A DNA stretch of 64,000 bases from Roseibium sp. (GTDB taxonomy: Bacteria; Pseudomonadota; Alphaproteobacteria; Rhizobiales; Stappiaceae): NCBI GenBank assembly GCA_017643925.1, contig JAEPML010000018.1, positions 1-64,000 of the forward strand, in the 5' to 3' direction. How positions within the stretch are numbered: the stretch's first letter is position 1; each line of letters begins with the position of its first letter. Shown piece by piece: positions 54,990 through 63,843 of the stretch. Below the pieces are notes generated by a model. That model was given only the letters and a program-made list of their open reading frames with translations, had not been told where the DNA came from and ran no database searches. The position numbers were made by a program, and so were the translations under genes.

Positions 54990-55673
54990 CTAAGTGCGCC
55001 TGCGCGATGCGAATGCGCCAACCAGCGCAAATCCGGCGATCAACGATCCGGCCAAAACGCCAAAGACCCGGGTCATGCGGGGAATATCCCGAGAAGACCT
55101 GAAGTCTGAACCAGCCACGTCATTCAGTTTTGGACCCGTAACTGCAGGCAGAAACCCGATCAGCTTGCCCGCGACCTGACCGTCACCTTCCAAATCAAAT
55201 ACAGGCGCTTCCAGGCTTGACTGCCCGCTCGCCACGCCAGCCGGAGGATTGCCCTCGGTGGCGAGCAGAATTTCGCCATCCGCAGACTGCAGAATGATCC
55301 GCGAAAAATCCGTTTCCTCACGCGCCGCACTCAGCGCCGAGCCGATGTAATCTCCAACATCGCGTGCATCCTCGGAGCCGGACTGAACTGCCGACAAAGA
55401 GATGAATTCCGCCAGCAAGGGCAGTCCAGCGAGCTCTTCCAATCTGGAACGCGGAGCCGATTGCCTCGCCTCCTCAAGGGAGCGGATCAGACCGGCCCGA
55501 TCCTGGGAGTACCTGGTTTCGGTCGCCTCAAGCTGACTCTGCTGCCGGTCAGCAAGAAAAAATCCGACGAGCATGACACCCAGTCCGATCACAGCGCCTC
55601 CGGCGGCGCGGAACAAAAATGGCGTGTTTGGCGTTCGAAGACGCGATGTGGCAACCCGAGACTCGTCAGTCAT
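54990..55673 (-). CDS. Membrane protein with periplasmic CACHE/LapD-like sensor domain, no output domain
   Basis: 227 aa. TM1 about 20-41, periplasmic part 42-200, TM2 about 202-222, and only SRRRT in the cytoplasm after it. The periplasmic part has a helical start, then a PAS/CACHE-like core (FSRIILQSADGEILLATEG; APVFDLEGDGQVAGKLIGFLP). It is the last gene of the tolC-ABC-HlyD-lapG unit. By position it could bind LapG as LapD does, yet HAMP, GGDEF and EAL are absent. Function is inferred from place only. Confidence 0.75.
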   Translation of the reverse strand: MTDESRVATSRLRTPNTPFLFRAAGGAVIGLGVMLVGFFLADRQQSQLEATETRYSQDRAGLIRSLEEARQSAPRSRLEELAGLPLLAEFISLSAVQSGSEDARDVGDYIGSALSAAREETDFSRIILQSADGEILLATEGNPPAGVASGQSSLEAPVFDLEGDGQVAGKLIGFLPAVTGPKLNDVAGSDFRSSRDIPRMTRVFGVLAGSLIAGFALVGAFASRRRT

Positions 55674-55769
55674 GAGGTCGCTATATCACGGACGTGACGA
55701 GATTTGGCAGCTCTATTGCTGTTTTTTGCCAGCGCCTGCCATGGACCGAATTACAAACGCGCTTGTGCG

Positions 55770-56702
55770 TCAGTTCATAGCCGACTTCAATCGGGCCGCG
55801 AGCCGGATTGGGTTTCCGCTGTCTTTTGAATGCGACCATTCACCGGACGCGTTGACGGAATACAAGGCACGGTAATTCGGGAGGTCACGTTCAAAACGCA
55901 CGCGCGAGAAACGGTTATCCAGGACAAGCCAGTTGTCCTTGTGCCGAACAGTCAAAACGGCATGGTACTGCCGAACGGCGGTATCGCGCAGAACAACAAT
56001 CCGCATGTCTTCGTCCTTGACGCCGAGATCGCGTAACAAGGCATATTTCAAAATGGCGTAATCCTCGCAGTCGCCTGCCAGCCGGCCAAGGGTCTCGGAC
56101 GGTGACGCCCAGTATTCCGGATTTTGCCAGAGCTGGGCATCCTCCTTGTAGGAGAGCATCCTGTTCACCATCGCGTTGATCTGCGGGATTTGCAGACCCC
56201 GGCGCTTGGTCGATACTCTGTCAAGGATCGCTTCATAGACCTTGAACTGATGACGGCTGCTTGTGTCTTCAGCCTGAAAATCTGAAAGTGCGCGCGTCCA
56301 ACGCGCTGTTACCGGGGACATCGAGACCGGCTTGCCCAGACTACCGAACACCAGCGTTGACCGACGTTTGCCGGTTGCCTTCTTTGGTGCGGGCACCGGT
56401 TCGGTGACGGCAGCAGAAACGGCAGCAAGACGAATGGAGCGTGTCGGCACGTGCAAGGCAGGGATTGCAGTGTCATTCAGTGCAAAGATCAGATTGGGAG
56501 ATGTGGTTTCGGAGGGCAGCGGCTGAAGAGTTGCATCAGCCCAGGCAGCCCCAGCGGCATCTGGCGCTTCGACAGCTTCATTGGCCTTGGCAAAACCAGC
56601 CGATGCCGTGAGCGCAAGAGCGCCCAGGACAGCCAACCAACGGCCAGGCAATAGTTTTCCGTTCGCGACCGGCGTTGCCGGTGCGCGTGAACTCTGTTCC
56701 AT
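55770..56702 (-). CDS. lapG: LapG-like periplasmic cysteine protease (BTLCP family)
   Basis: 310 aa with an N-terminal hydrophobic signal (LAVLGALALTASAGFA). Catalytic Cys212 (LAGDCEDYAILKY), His247 (YHAVL) and Asp262 (LVLDNRF), spacing close to LapG. The family cuts the N-terminal TAAG/PAAG of Lap adhesins to release biofilm cells; calcium is needed in Pseudomonas. The Ala-rich 40-110 segment before the protease is longer than usual. It lies 30 bp after the membrane fusion gene. Confidence 0.9.
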   Translation of the reverse strand: MEQSSRAPATPVANGKLLPGRWLAVLGALALTASAGFAKANEAVEAPDAAGAAWADATLQPLPSETTSPNLIFALNDTAIPALHVPTRSIRLAAVSAAVTEPVPAPKKATGKRRSTLVFGSLGKPVSMSPVTARWTRALSDFQAEDTSSRHQFKVYEAILDRVSTKRRGLQIPQINAMVNRMLSYKEDAQLWQNPEYWASPSETLGRLAGDCEDYAILKYALLRDLGVKDEDMRIVVLRDTAVRQYHAVLTVRHKDNWLVLDNRFSRVRFERDLPNYRALYSVNASGEWSHSKDSGNPIRLAARLKSAMN

Positions 56703-56732
56703 CTGCCGATCGCCTCATTTTTTAACGAGACG

Positions 56733-58046
56733 TCAGCGTTCCCTGAGTGCTTCGTCCCGTACTTTTTTGATCGGCTTTAAGATGTAGTCCAGAACAGTTT
56801 TCTCGCCGGTTAATATATCTATTGAGGCGACCATTCCTGGTATTATTGGTAAAGGATCGGTATCTGAACCCAGATAATTTTTATCTGTTCTGATCATGAC
56901 CCGAAAGAATCGATTACCTTCTTCGTCTTCGGTCGTGTCTGCGCTTATGCGCTCCAGAATGCCGACAAGATCACCATAAACCGAGTAATCGTAAGCTGTT
57001 ATCTTGACCTGAGCCTTCTGGCCAGGATGCAGAAAGGCGACATCCTTAGGCCTGATACGGGCCTCGATCAAAAGCGTATCTTCCAGGGGAACGATTTCGA
57101 TCAGATCCGCCGCGGGCTGAACGACAGCCCCGATGGTGGTGATGTTCAGTTTGTTGACAACGCCTTTGACCGGCGACACCAATTCGGTCCGGCGCACGCG
57201 ATCGGCCGCCCCCTTGATGCTTTCGTTGACGATTGCAAGCTCGCCACGAGCCCGCGCAAGCTCCTGGCGGGCGTTGGAGACAAATGTCGAAACCGCGTTG
57301 CGGGAGCGTTCGCTGGCTTCATTCTTGGCAGCCTGCGCGCGCTGAACCGAAGCCTTGGTGACCTGAAGCTCCCCTTCGCTTTCCTTCAGTTGCCGCTGCA
57401 ACCTCAGAAACTCGATTTCGGGCAATACCTTGCGTTCATAGAGATTTCGGTTGATCTCCAACTCGCGTTTCATGATCTCGATCACCGCTTCAAGCTTCGT
57501 CTGGGTCGCAAGGAATTCCTGATATTCCTGTTCCCGCTGCGAAGCCTGATTGCGAAGAACGCCGAGCTCGCTCTCGAGGCTGATTTTCTTGTCTCGATAG
57601 ACATCTTCCTCTTGAGCCACAAGGTCCGGGACCGCGCGTGTCAGAATTTCCGGAAACTCCAGGGAAGTCTGGTCGGCCTCCGCCTGCAGTCGCGCGATCT
57701 GCGCCATCAATGTCCAGCGCCGCTGCCGGATCTCTCCGAGCTGTGAGGAGAAAGCCGTGTCGTCTATCTCGATCAGCGCCTGCCCGGGTTCAACGATGTC
57801 GCCTTCCTGGACAAAGATCTTCTCGACAATGCCGCGGTCCGGTGCTTGCACCACCTGGATTTGCCGCGAGGGAACAACGCGCCCGTCGCCGCGGGTCACT
57901 TCCTCCAGCGTGGCGAAATAGGCCCAGACCAGCCCGGCAGCAAACAGAAGCAGTCCGATCCTGACAACATTGGTCGCATACCTGGGAGGTCGGGTTCGAA
58001 TGATGTCCCTTATGTCATTTGCATAGTTCCAGTCGCCGGAGCTCAT
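56733..58046 (-). CDS. Type I secretion membrane fusion protein (HlyD/LapC-like)
   Basis: 437 aa. One N-terminal span (IGLLLFAAGLVWAYFATL), biotinyl-like half (VVQAPDRGIVEKIFVQEGDIVEPG), long coiled coil (about 100-290) and C-terminal barrel (VSPVKGVVNKLNITTIG; DVAFLHPGQKAQVKITAYDYS). Links the ABC transporter to TolC. Its start overlaps the ABC gene stop (ATGA). Confidence 0.93.
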   Translation of the reverse strand: MSSGDWNYANDIRDIIRTRPPRYATNVVRIGLLLFAAGLVWAYFATLEEVTRGDGRVVPSRQIQVVQAPDRGIVEKIFVQEGDIVEPGQALIEIDDTAFSSQLGEIRQRRWTLMAQIARLQAEADQTSLEFPEILTRAVPDLVAQEEDVYRDKKISLESELGVLRNQASQREQEYQEFLATQTKLEAVIEIMKRELEINRNLYERKVLPEIEFLRLQRQLKESEGELQVTKASVQRAQAAKNEASERSRNAVSTFVSNARQELARARGELAIVNESIKGAADRVRRTELVSPVKGVVNKLNITTIGAVVQPAADLIEIVPLEDTLLIEARIRPKDVAFLHPGQKAQVKITAYDYSVYGDLVGILERISADTTEDEEGNRFFRVMIRTDKNYLGSDTDPLPIIPGMVASIDILTGEKTVLDYILKPIKKVRDEALRER

Positions 58047-60220
58047 TTCACTGATCCCCTTTTGACAACCGCGTTTTCCTGGTTTGCAGCGCCCAGTTCC
58101 TTGAGTTTGTCGAGGACGTCCTGTCTTGGGCCGTCCAGGGCCAGCTTGCCCTGATCAAGGGTGATCAACCTGTCTGTCAGCTCCACGAGGCTCATCCTGT
58201 GTGTGCTGATGATGAGCGTTGTATCGGAGCTGACATATTCCTTCAGCCGCGCGATCAGGCGCCGCTCGGAGGCAAGGTCCAGTTGACTGGAAGGTTCGTC
58301 AAGAAACAAAAGACGAGGCCGCCGCAGAAGAATTCTTGCAAGGGCAACGGACTGCTTTTGCCCTCCGGACAAGAACCGCCCCCCTTCCCCCACCTGCATG
58401 TCGTAGCCAAGCGGGTTCGCTGCAACAAACTCTTCAACACCTGCAATCCGCGCGGCATCTATCAGGGCGTCATCGTCAGCGAACGGATCGCCGGCGCTGA
58501 TATTCTCGCGGATCGTTCCACTGAAAAGAACATTGTCCTGCGACAGGAAGCCGACATTGGCCCTGAGGTCCGCCGGGTCAAATTGCCTGGTGTCGGTGCC
58601 ATCAACAAGGATCGTGCCGTCCGTCGGATAGTAGAGCCCGGACATGAGACGACCGAGCGTGCTTTTCCCGGAGCCGACGCGTCCGATCAAGCCGACCGTT
58701 TCGCCGGGTTCGATCTTGAAGGAAACATTTTTCAGGCTGCTGGTTTCCGACCCTGGATAGCGGAACTCGACTGACTTGAACTCGACCGATCCGGACGCGA
58801 TCCGCTTGTTGATGTAGGTCCGCCCCGGTTTTCGTTCGGTTTCCGATTTCATGATCTGGTCGAGCATGCGATAGGAATGAAGCGTCTGCCGCAACCTTGT
58901 GAGTGTGTTCGCGACCGCGGCAAGCGGCGCAAGGACACGCCCGGACAGCATCATCGCCGCGATTAGCGCACCCATCGTGATGTCGCCGCTTGCGATCAGG
59001 TAGACGCCCCAGACGATAATCCAGATGGAGACGGAAGCCTGAACCAGCCCGGTTGCAGATTGCGCAAGCAATGCCCAGAAGCGACCGCGCATGATCGCTG
59101 CGCTGCTTGCGGCAACCGACCGTTCCCACTTGGTCTGCATGCGGCCTTCGCTGTTGAGCGCTCGCACCGTGTCCAGATTGGCAATGCTCTCAACCAGGAT
59201 GGAATGGCGGATCGCGCTTTCCTGATGCGATTTTTCAATCGCACTGGACAGCGGTGCCTGGACAAACAGGCTGATCGCAAGAACCAGGGGGATCGCAAGA
59301 AGAGGAACGATCGCGATCGGCCCGACCAGCAGAAACAGCACGGCCACAAAAATGCCGATGAACAGCAGGTCGATCAGCGAAACCAGTGAGGACGAGGTTA
59401 TGAATTCCCGTACAGTCTCGAACTCGCGCACGTGGTTGGCGAATTGTCCCGAGCTGACAGGCCGGTCGTTGAAATCAATGGCAAGCGCATGTGCGAAAAT
59501 CTTGCTGGCCAGGGCATTGTCAGCCTGTTTGCCCGCAACATTGATGATCTGGCCGCGTGCAATCTTCAAAATGAAATCAAAGACCAACGCAAGGATCACC
59601 CCGATCGCCAGGGCCCACAGCGTTGGTATCGCCTGGTTCGGGACCACGCGATCATAGACATTCATTGTGAACAGGGGCGTCGCCAGCGCGAGCAGGTTTA
59701 TCAAGAGTGCCGCCAGCGCAACATGCATGTAGTCACGCCAGTAAACCGCAATCGTGCTCCAGAACCAGTGCCCCTTTGACTGCAGGACACGTTCGCTTCT
59801 TCCGGATTTGTCAACGTTGGGCTGAAAGAAGATCGCGTAGCCGCTGTAGTCGGCAACAAACTGATCGAGAGGCCGTTTGGCGGTCAGGGAAGGATCCAGA
59901 GGATCGACAAATTGCACGCTGCCTTCGGCTGCATCGATGTGGGTCAACACCAGAAGGTCTGAGTTCTTCATTGTGACGATGCAGGGCAGAGCCGCGTGCG
60001 GAATGGCGTCAAGATCCTTGCGCTGGGGCAGTGCCGTGAGACCGCAATTGGTCGCCGCGCGACCAACGATGCCAACACCCAGTTTTTCGTGATCCTGCGG
60101 CAAGCCGTTCCACAGAACAGAGTCCGTCACGTGCAGTCCATGGACCCGGGCAATGTATTTCAGAGCCGAGGCAAGCGGATCACCAGCTTGATTTGACTGT
60201 TGAATTTCGGTCTTTTCCAA
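58043..60220 (-). CDS. Type I secretion ABC transporter (HlyB/LapB-like)
   Basis: 725 aa. N-terminal C39-like domain without a catalytic Cys (1-135), six membrane spans (about 160-430), ATPase (Walker A GRVGSGKSTLG, signature LSGGQKQS, Walker B LLFLDEPS). The degenerate peptidase domain binds RTX-type substrates rather than cutting them, as in HlyB and LapB. Coupled to the membrane fusion gene. Confidence 0.94.
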   Translation of the reverse strand: MEKTEIQQSNQAGDPLASALKYIARVHGLHVTDSVLWNGLPQDHEKLGVGIVGRAATNCGLTALPQRKDLDAIPHAALPCIVTMKNSDLLVLTHIDAAEGSVQFVDPLDPSLTAKRPLDQFVADYSGYAIFFQPNVDKSGRSERVLQSKGHWFWSTIAVYWRDYMHVALAALLINLLALATPLFTMNVYDRVVPNQAIPTLWALAIGVILALVFDFILKIARGQIINVAGKQADNALASKIFAHALAIDFNDRPVSSGQFANHVREFETVREFITSSSLVSLIDLLFIGIFVAVLFLLVGPIAIVPLLAIPLVLAISLFVQAPLSSAIEKSHQESAIRHSILVESIANLDTVRALNSEGRMQTKWERSVAASSAAIMRGRFWALLAQSATGLVQASVSIWIIVWGVYLIASGDITMGALIAAMMLSGRVLAPLAAVANTLTRLRQTLHSYRMLDQIMKSETERKPGRTYINKRIASGSVEFKSVEFRYPGSETSSLKNVSFKIEPGETVGLIGRVGSGKSTLGRLMSGLYYPTDGTILVDGTDTRQFDPADLRANVGFLSQDNVLFSGTIRENISAGDPFADDDALIDAARIAGVEEFVAANPLGYDMQVGEGGRFLSGGQKQSVALARILLRRPRLLFLDEPSSQLDLASERRLIARLKEYVSSDTTLIISTHRMSLVELTDRLITLDQGKLALDGPRQDVLDKLKELGAANQENAVVKRGSVK

Positions 60221-60410
60221 ATCCCGAATGATCCCCTATTGCCGATCGTTCAAGTCGCCCTTGCGTGGAATCTTCCATCGATCCGGACACTGAAACTCGT
60301 ATAGCACATCAGGACTTGTCACGACCCGACTCTGCCGTGTTAATCCGAATTAGGGTTATCAAGCGGCCCGCCACCCACGCCAGGCGACACCTAAGCCTGG
60401 TCTATCAGGA

Positions 60411-61775
60411 TCAAAACTTGCGCAGTGGCTCAAGCACAAAGCCGCTTTGCGGGAAGACCGAGGCGTTGTCTCTTTGGCCAGCCTCGGATTCCGGCGGAGG
60501 CGATACATTCAGATAGGCAAGCAGGTCGCCGGACGTCGCTCTGAGCTGGTAGGTGGAAAAAGTGTAGATCGCACGTGCGGAAATCAGTTCGATCTCGCTG
60601 TTGAACAGCGCGTTTTCGGCGTTCAGGACGTCGAGCAAGGTCCGTTGGCCGATGTCGTATTCCTGCCTGTAGCCATCCACGACCTGACGGTTGGCTGCCA
60701 GCTGCTCTGCGAGCGCCTTTATCCGATCGGTGGTCGTCGTCACCGAGGCCCAGGAACGCTCAATGCCTTCCTTCAGCTCCCTGCGCACACGGTCCACGCG
60801 AATGCTGGCTTCAGTGAGTTGTTCGCCATATTCGTTCGTCAATGCGGAATCCCGTCCGCCGTTGAACAGGTTCCAGGAGAATTGAAGCTTGCCGGCATAT
60901 TCGTTGTTCCGGCCTTCAATACCGCTGACATCGTCACCGATTGTCGCCTGTCCCAACAGCGACACTTCGGGATAGAAGTTGCCCTTCGACGCCTCGTACT
61001 CGTAACGAGCTGCATCGACATCAGCCATTGCGGCAAGCACCTGTGGGTGGGTCTGGGCTGCCGTATCGACAAGCCGACGCACGGAACCGGGAGGAATGCT
61101 CGCCGGTTTTGCCGGAGCCAGCGACGCGGGCGCCTGGCCCACAACGCGCTCGTATTTGGCGCTGGTGTCCAGCAGTGACTTTCGAACTTCCGAGACGATC
61201 ACCTCGGCTGCTGCAACGCGTTCCCGTGCCTGTGCCAAGTCTGCAGCACCGGTCTCACCACCTTCAAATCGCTGCTGCACATCGGAATAGATCCGGCGGT
61301 GTTTGGCCACGTTCATGCGCGCCTTGGACAGGATAGCCGTGTGGCGCAGGACATCAACATAGGCTTCCACAGCATCAAGCGCGGTTGCTTCTGACCGTTC
61401 GAGCACCCGCAAGGCAGCACCATCAACGCGTGCACTTTGCCTGTAGGCTTCGTTCACGGACGATAAGCCATCAAAAAGGAGCTGCTGAACCGTGACCGTA
61501 AATTCCTTGGAAGTGCGCCATTTATCGTTCTGGCTGGCGCTGAACGAATTCGGCCTGTCCAGACGTTCCGGCCCAATTTCCGCGGAAACATCCAACGTGG
61601 GCAAAAATGCCCCCTGGGAACGACGATACTCGAAATTTCGCGCACGCCTGTTGGCGGCCGACTCCAAAACGCTCGGATTTGTCGACACTGCTTCCTGCAC
61701 GACCTGACGCAAATCTGCCGCAGAAGTATTTTCCAGTAAAAAAGCGCTCATGCAAAGCGCCAGGAATGCTCTCAT
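60411..61775 (-). CDS. TolC-family outer-membrane protein (LapE-like)
   Basis: 454 aa from the ATG at 61775 (MRAFLALCMSAFLLENTSAA signal); a TTG 11 codons upstream is the alternative. Two repeated long-helix and barrel halves (DLRQVVQEAVSTNPSVLE; SVRRLVDTAAQTHPQVLA; FSWNLFNGG) define the TolC family. Third component of the adhesin secretion system, 190 bp before the ABC gene. Confidence 0.93.
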   Translation of the reverse strand: MRAFLALCMSAFLLENTSAADLRQVVQEAVSTNPSVLESAANRRARNFEYRRSQGAFLPTLDVSAEIGPERLDRPNSFSASQNDKWRTSKEFTVTVQQLLFDGLSSVNEAYRQSARVDGAALRVLERSEATALDAVEAYVDVLRHTAILSKARMNVAKHRRIYSDVQQRFEGGETGAADLAQARERVAAAEVIVSEVRKSLLDTSAKYERVVGQAPASLAPAKPASIPPGSVRRLVDTAAQTHPQVLAAMADVDAARYEYEASKGNFYPEVSLLGQATIGDDVSGIEGRNNEYAGKLQFSWNLFNGGRDSALTNEYGEQLTEASIRVDRVRRELKEGIERSWASVTTTTDRIKALAEQLAANRQVVDGYRQEYDIGQRTLLDVLNAENALFNSEIELISARAIYTFSTYQLRATSGDLLAYLNVSPPPESEAGQRDNASVFPQSGFVLEPLRKF

Positions 61776-62011
61776 CTTATCGTTCGCCGTCCATCCGAAT
61801 CTGAGCAAAATTATCGAAGATGAGATGACTTCCCAAGTGCGTGAACATTAAAAATTGGTGCTGTTGCCTCTGAGCAACGAGGAAACGGTAGTAAGCGGAC
61901 CAAGCAGAAGCAAGATCAAGTTGAAGTCAGTTCAGGCGTCACCGAACCAAAGGCCAAAACCTGCAAGCTTGTGGCCGCGTCTTGAACACGCGACCACAGG
62001 TTTGTTTCTCG

Positions 62012-62950
62012 TCACGGGATGACAATGACTTCCACTCGGCGATTTTGCTGGCGGCCAGCATCCGTGGAATTGTCGGCAACCGGTTCAAGCTCTCCAGCGG
62101 CACGCGTTGACATGTCCGACTGGGCGAGCCTCGGGGTTGTTGCCAGATACGCGCGAACTGCATCGGCACGGCGTTGCGAAAGCTCCAGGTTATATGCGTC
62201 GCTGCCTTTTGAATCCGTGTGACCTTCAATCACCAGTCTTGAGAACTCTTTCTGACCAACAAGATCTGCGAACCGGGCCAGGATTTTCAGGGCTTCGTTC
62301 GACAAAGTCGCTTCGTCGAACGCAAACAGTACACCGGCGTCGAAGACGAACCGTTCGGCAGACCCGACTGCAGCCACGGCATCGATGTCGGCACCAGGCC
62401 AGTTGCCGCCACGGCTGGCGCATTTCGCATCTGTGAGGCGAACAAAGCGATAGCTGGCGCCATTCACCGCGTGACCAGAAATGTCTAGGCTCGCCGTTGC
62501 CCCGGCAACCATGCCGATTTCGGTCCATTCCTCACCGTCTCGCGAGATCTCTACAAAGGTCGCTTCAACGTCATCCCCTGCCTCCCATATGTGCAGGTCG
62601 GGACCCTCGATATCGATCAAGGCATTGTCGGTAAATTCTAGCGTGATGGAGCCATGGCATCCGAGCGTGAGCGTCGTCGCTTCCAGTATTGCGGTGCTTG
62701 CGGATTTGGGTCGATCCGTGGGCCCCAGGATGCTTTGAGGATTGCGGGCAGCCGCCCGTTTGGAAGGCGGTGTACCCTCGTCAAATCGGTGGACACGGTC
62801 GGCAAAGGAAATGTCTCCTGATGGCAGCGTGATAACACCACCCTGCGCTTTGGGATAGCTCTTCGCAGACTGGGCTTGAGCACTGGAGTGGGACATCATC
62901 ATCAGTGCGCAGGCGGTCAGGCAGAAAAAGAAATGCCGTTTGCGGATCAT
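62012..62950 (-). CDS. OmpA-family protein
   Basis: 312 aa. Sec signal (CLTACALMMMSHSSAQA); middle region about 60-185 beta-rich (LTLGCHGSITLEFTDNALIDIEGPDLHIWEAG), resembling a surface domain of unknown role; C-terminal OmpA peptidoglycan-binding domain (FAFDEATLSNEALKIL, IEGHTDSKGSDAYNLELSQRRADAVRAYL, QQNRRVEVIV). Could anchor or link surface structures to the cell wall. It lies 200+ bp upstream of the tolC-like gene. Confidence 0.88.
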   Translation of the reverse strand: MIRKRHFFFCLTACALMMMSHSSAQAQSAKSYPKAQGGVITLPSGDISFADRVHRFDEGTPPSKRAAARNPQSILGPTDRPKSASTAILEATTLTLGCHGSITLEFTDNALIDIEGPDLHIWEAGDDVEATFVEISRDGEEWTEIGMVAGATASLDISGHAVNGASYRFVRLTDAKCASRGGNWPGADIDAVAAVGSAERFVFDAGVLFAFDEATLSNEALKILARFADLVGQKEFSRLVIEGHTDSKGSDAYNLELSQRRADAVRAYLATTPRLAQSDMSTRAAGELEPVADNSTDAGRQQNRRVEVIVIP

Positions 62951-63372
62951 CTTGCGCGCTCCGTTTCAATTGAATGGATTTCGTTGCAGGCCCGCCATGT
63001 TTTTTCCGTGTAAAATTGATCCATGGCAGCGTAGTGACTATCCATGGACAATACGAAATACGAGATCACTTGCAGTGATAAGGATCACGAAAAAAATAAT
63101 TGGAATACTGACCGAAATTAACAAATAACTTACGAATAAATATTTCTTCTAAACATCAAGCTGCCAAGCCGTTTACTATAAACTCCTCATCCAATCGCTG
63201 CGTAAAGCATGCTCACGACAGTTTGGGTCTATGAGGTTCTCGAATGCATCGATCTTATCGAAATTCCTTGTCGACATGCCGAGGCGTGAAAATGTCTTTA
63301 TTCGCGATTTGACTGGCCCACATCATCTGAAAATGTGATAAGCGCCGGCAAGACAAAATCGGGAATACACCA
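62951..63372. other. Intergenic region, no gene seen
   Basis: About 420 bp, AT-rich between 63040 and 63190, likely holding divergent promoters for the OmpA-family gene and the small ORF pair. No RNA gene or repeat recognised. Confidence 0.5.
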
Positions 63373-63606
63373 TTGAGCGACCTGACTGTTGCGGACGCAA
63401 TCAACCGCATCTACCAATCTCTCGAGGCGGACAATGAGGACATTGATCTGCACATCGCTGCACTCAAGGACGCCCTGAAGGGGGAAGGCCTGAAAGAAGC
63501 AGTGCTGGACCTATCAAAGCTCGTCCAGAACAATCGCTCCGGCCGCAAGCTCCTGCAGGCCTACTTTCGCCAACGCGGCGTGAAGGTCAAATTTGCAGCC
63601 TCGTGA
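63373..63606 (+). CDS. Small hypothetical protein, 77 aa
   Basis: TTG start with GGGAA upstream. All-helical, acidic N-terminal half (NRIYQSLEADNEDIDLHIAALKDAL) and basic C terminus (SGRKLLQAYFRQRGVKVKF). No family recognised. The next ORF starts within its stop (GTGA), which favours a real gene. Confidence 0.6.
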   Translation: MSDLTVADAINRIYQSLEADNEDIDLHIAALKDALKGEGLKEAVLDLSKLVQNNRSGRKLLQAYFRQRGVKVKFAAS

Positions 63607-63758
63607 CGGGATTCGAAGCTCTTTCCGACTGCAAGGCCTTCCGAGACCTGACGCGAGCAACGGTTCGAAATCCCGGCGTCACAGCAGCCTGGAACGCGCA
63701 GACGCAAAGGCGAGACATCCTTAACAAACGCCTACTCACTCTGAGAGAATTTGCCTAA
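63603..63758 (+). CDS. Small hypothetical protein, 51 aa, coupled to the previous ORF
   Basis: GTG at 63603 overlaps the previous stop by 4 bp; ends TAA at 63756. Begins MTGFEALSDCKAFRDL and ends LLTLREFA. Not recognised. Confidence 0.4.
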   Translation: MTGFEALSDCKAFRDLTRATVRNPGVTAAWNAQTQRRDILNKRLLTLREFA

Positions 63759-63843
63759 AGGGCTTAGCGCCGTTTTCGCATCTCTTCCCTATGATGACCT
63801 TCAAATCCTTATCGACACAAAAAGTCTCAAGGGGGCAGGGGTC

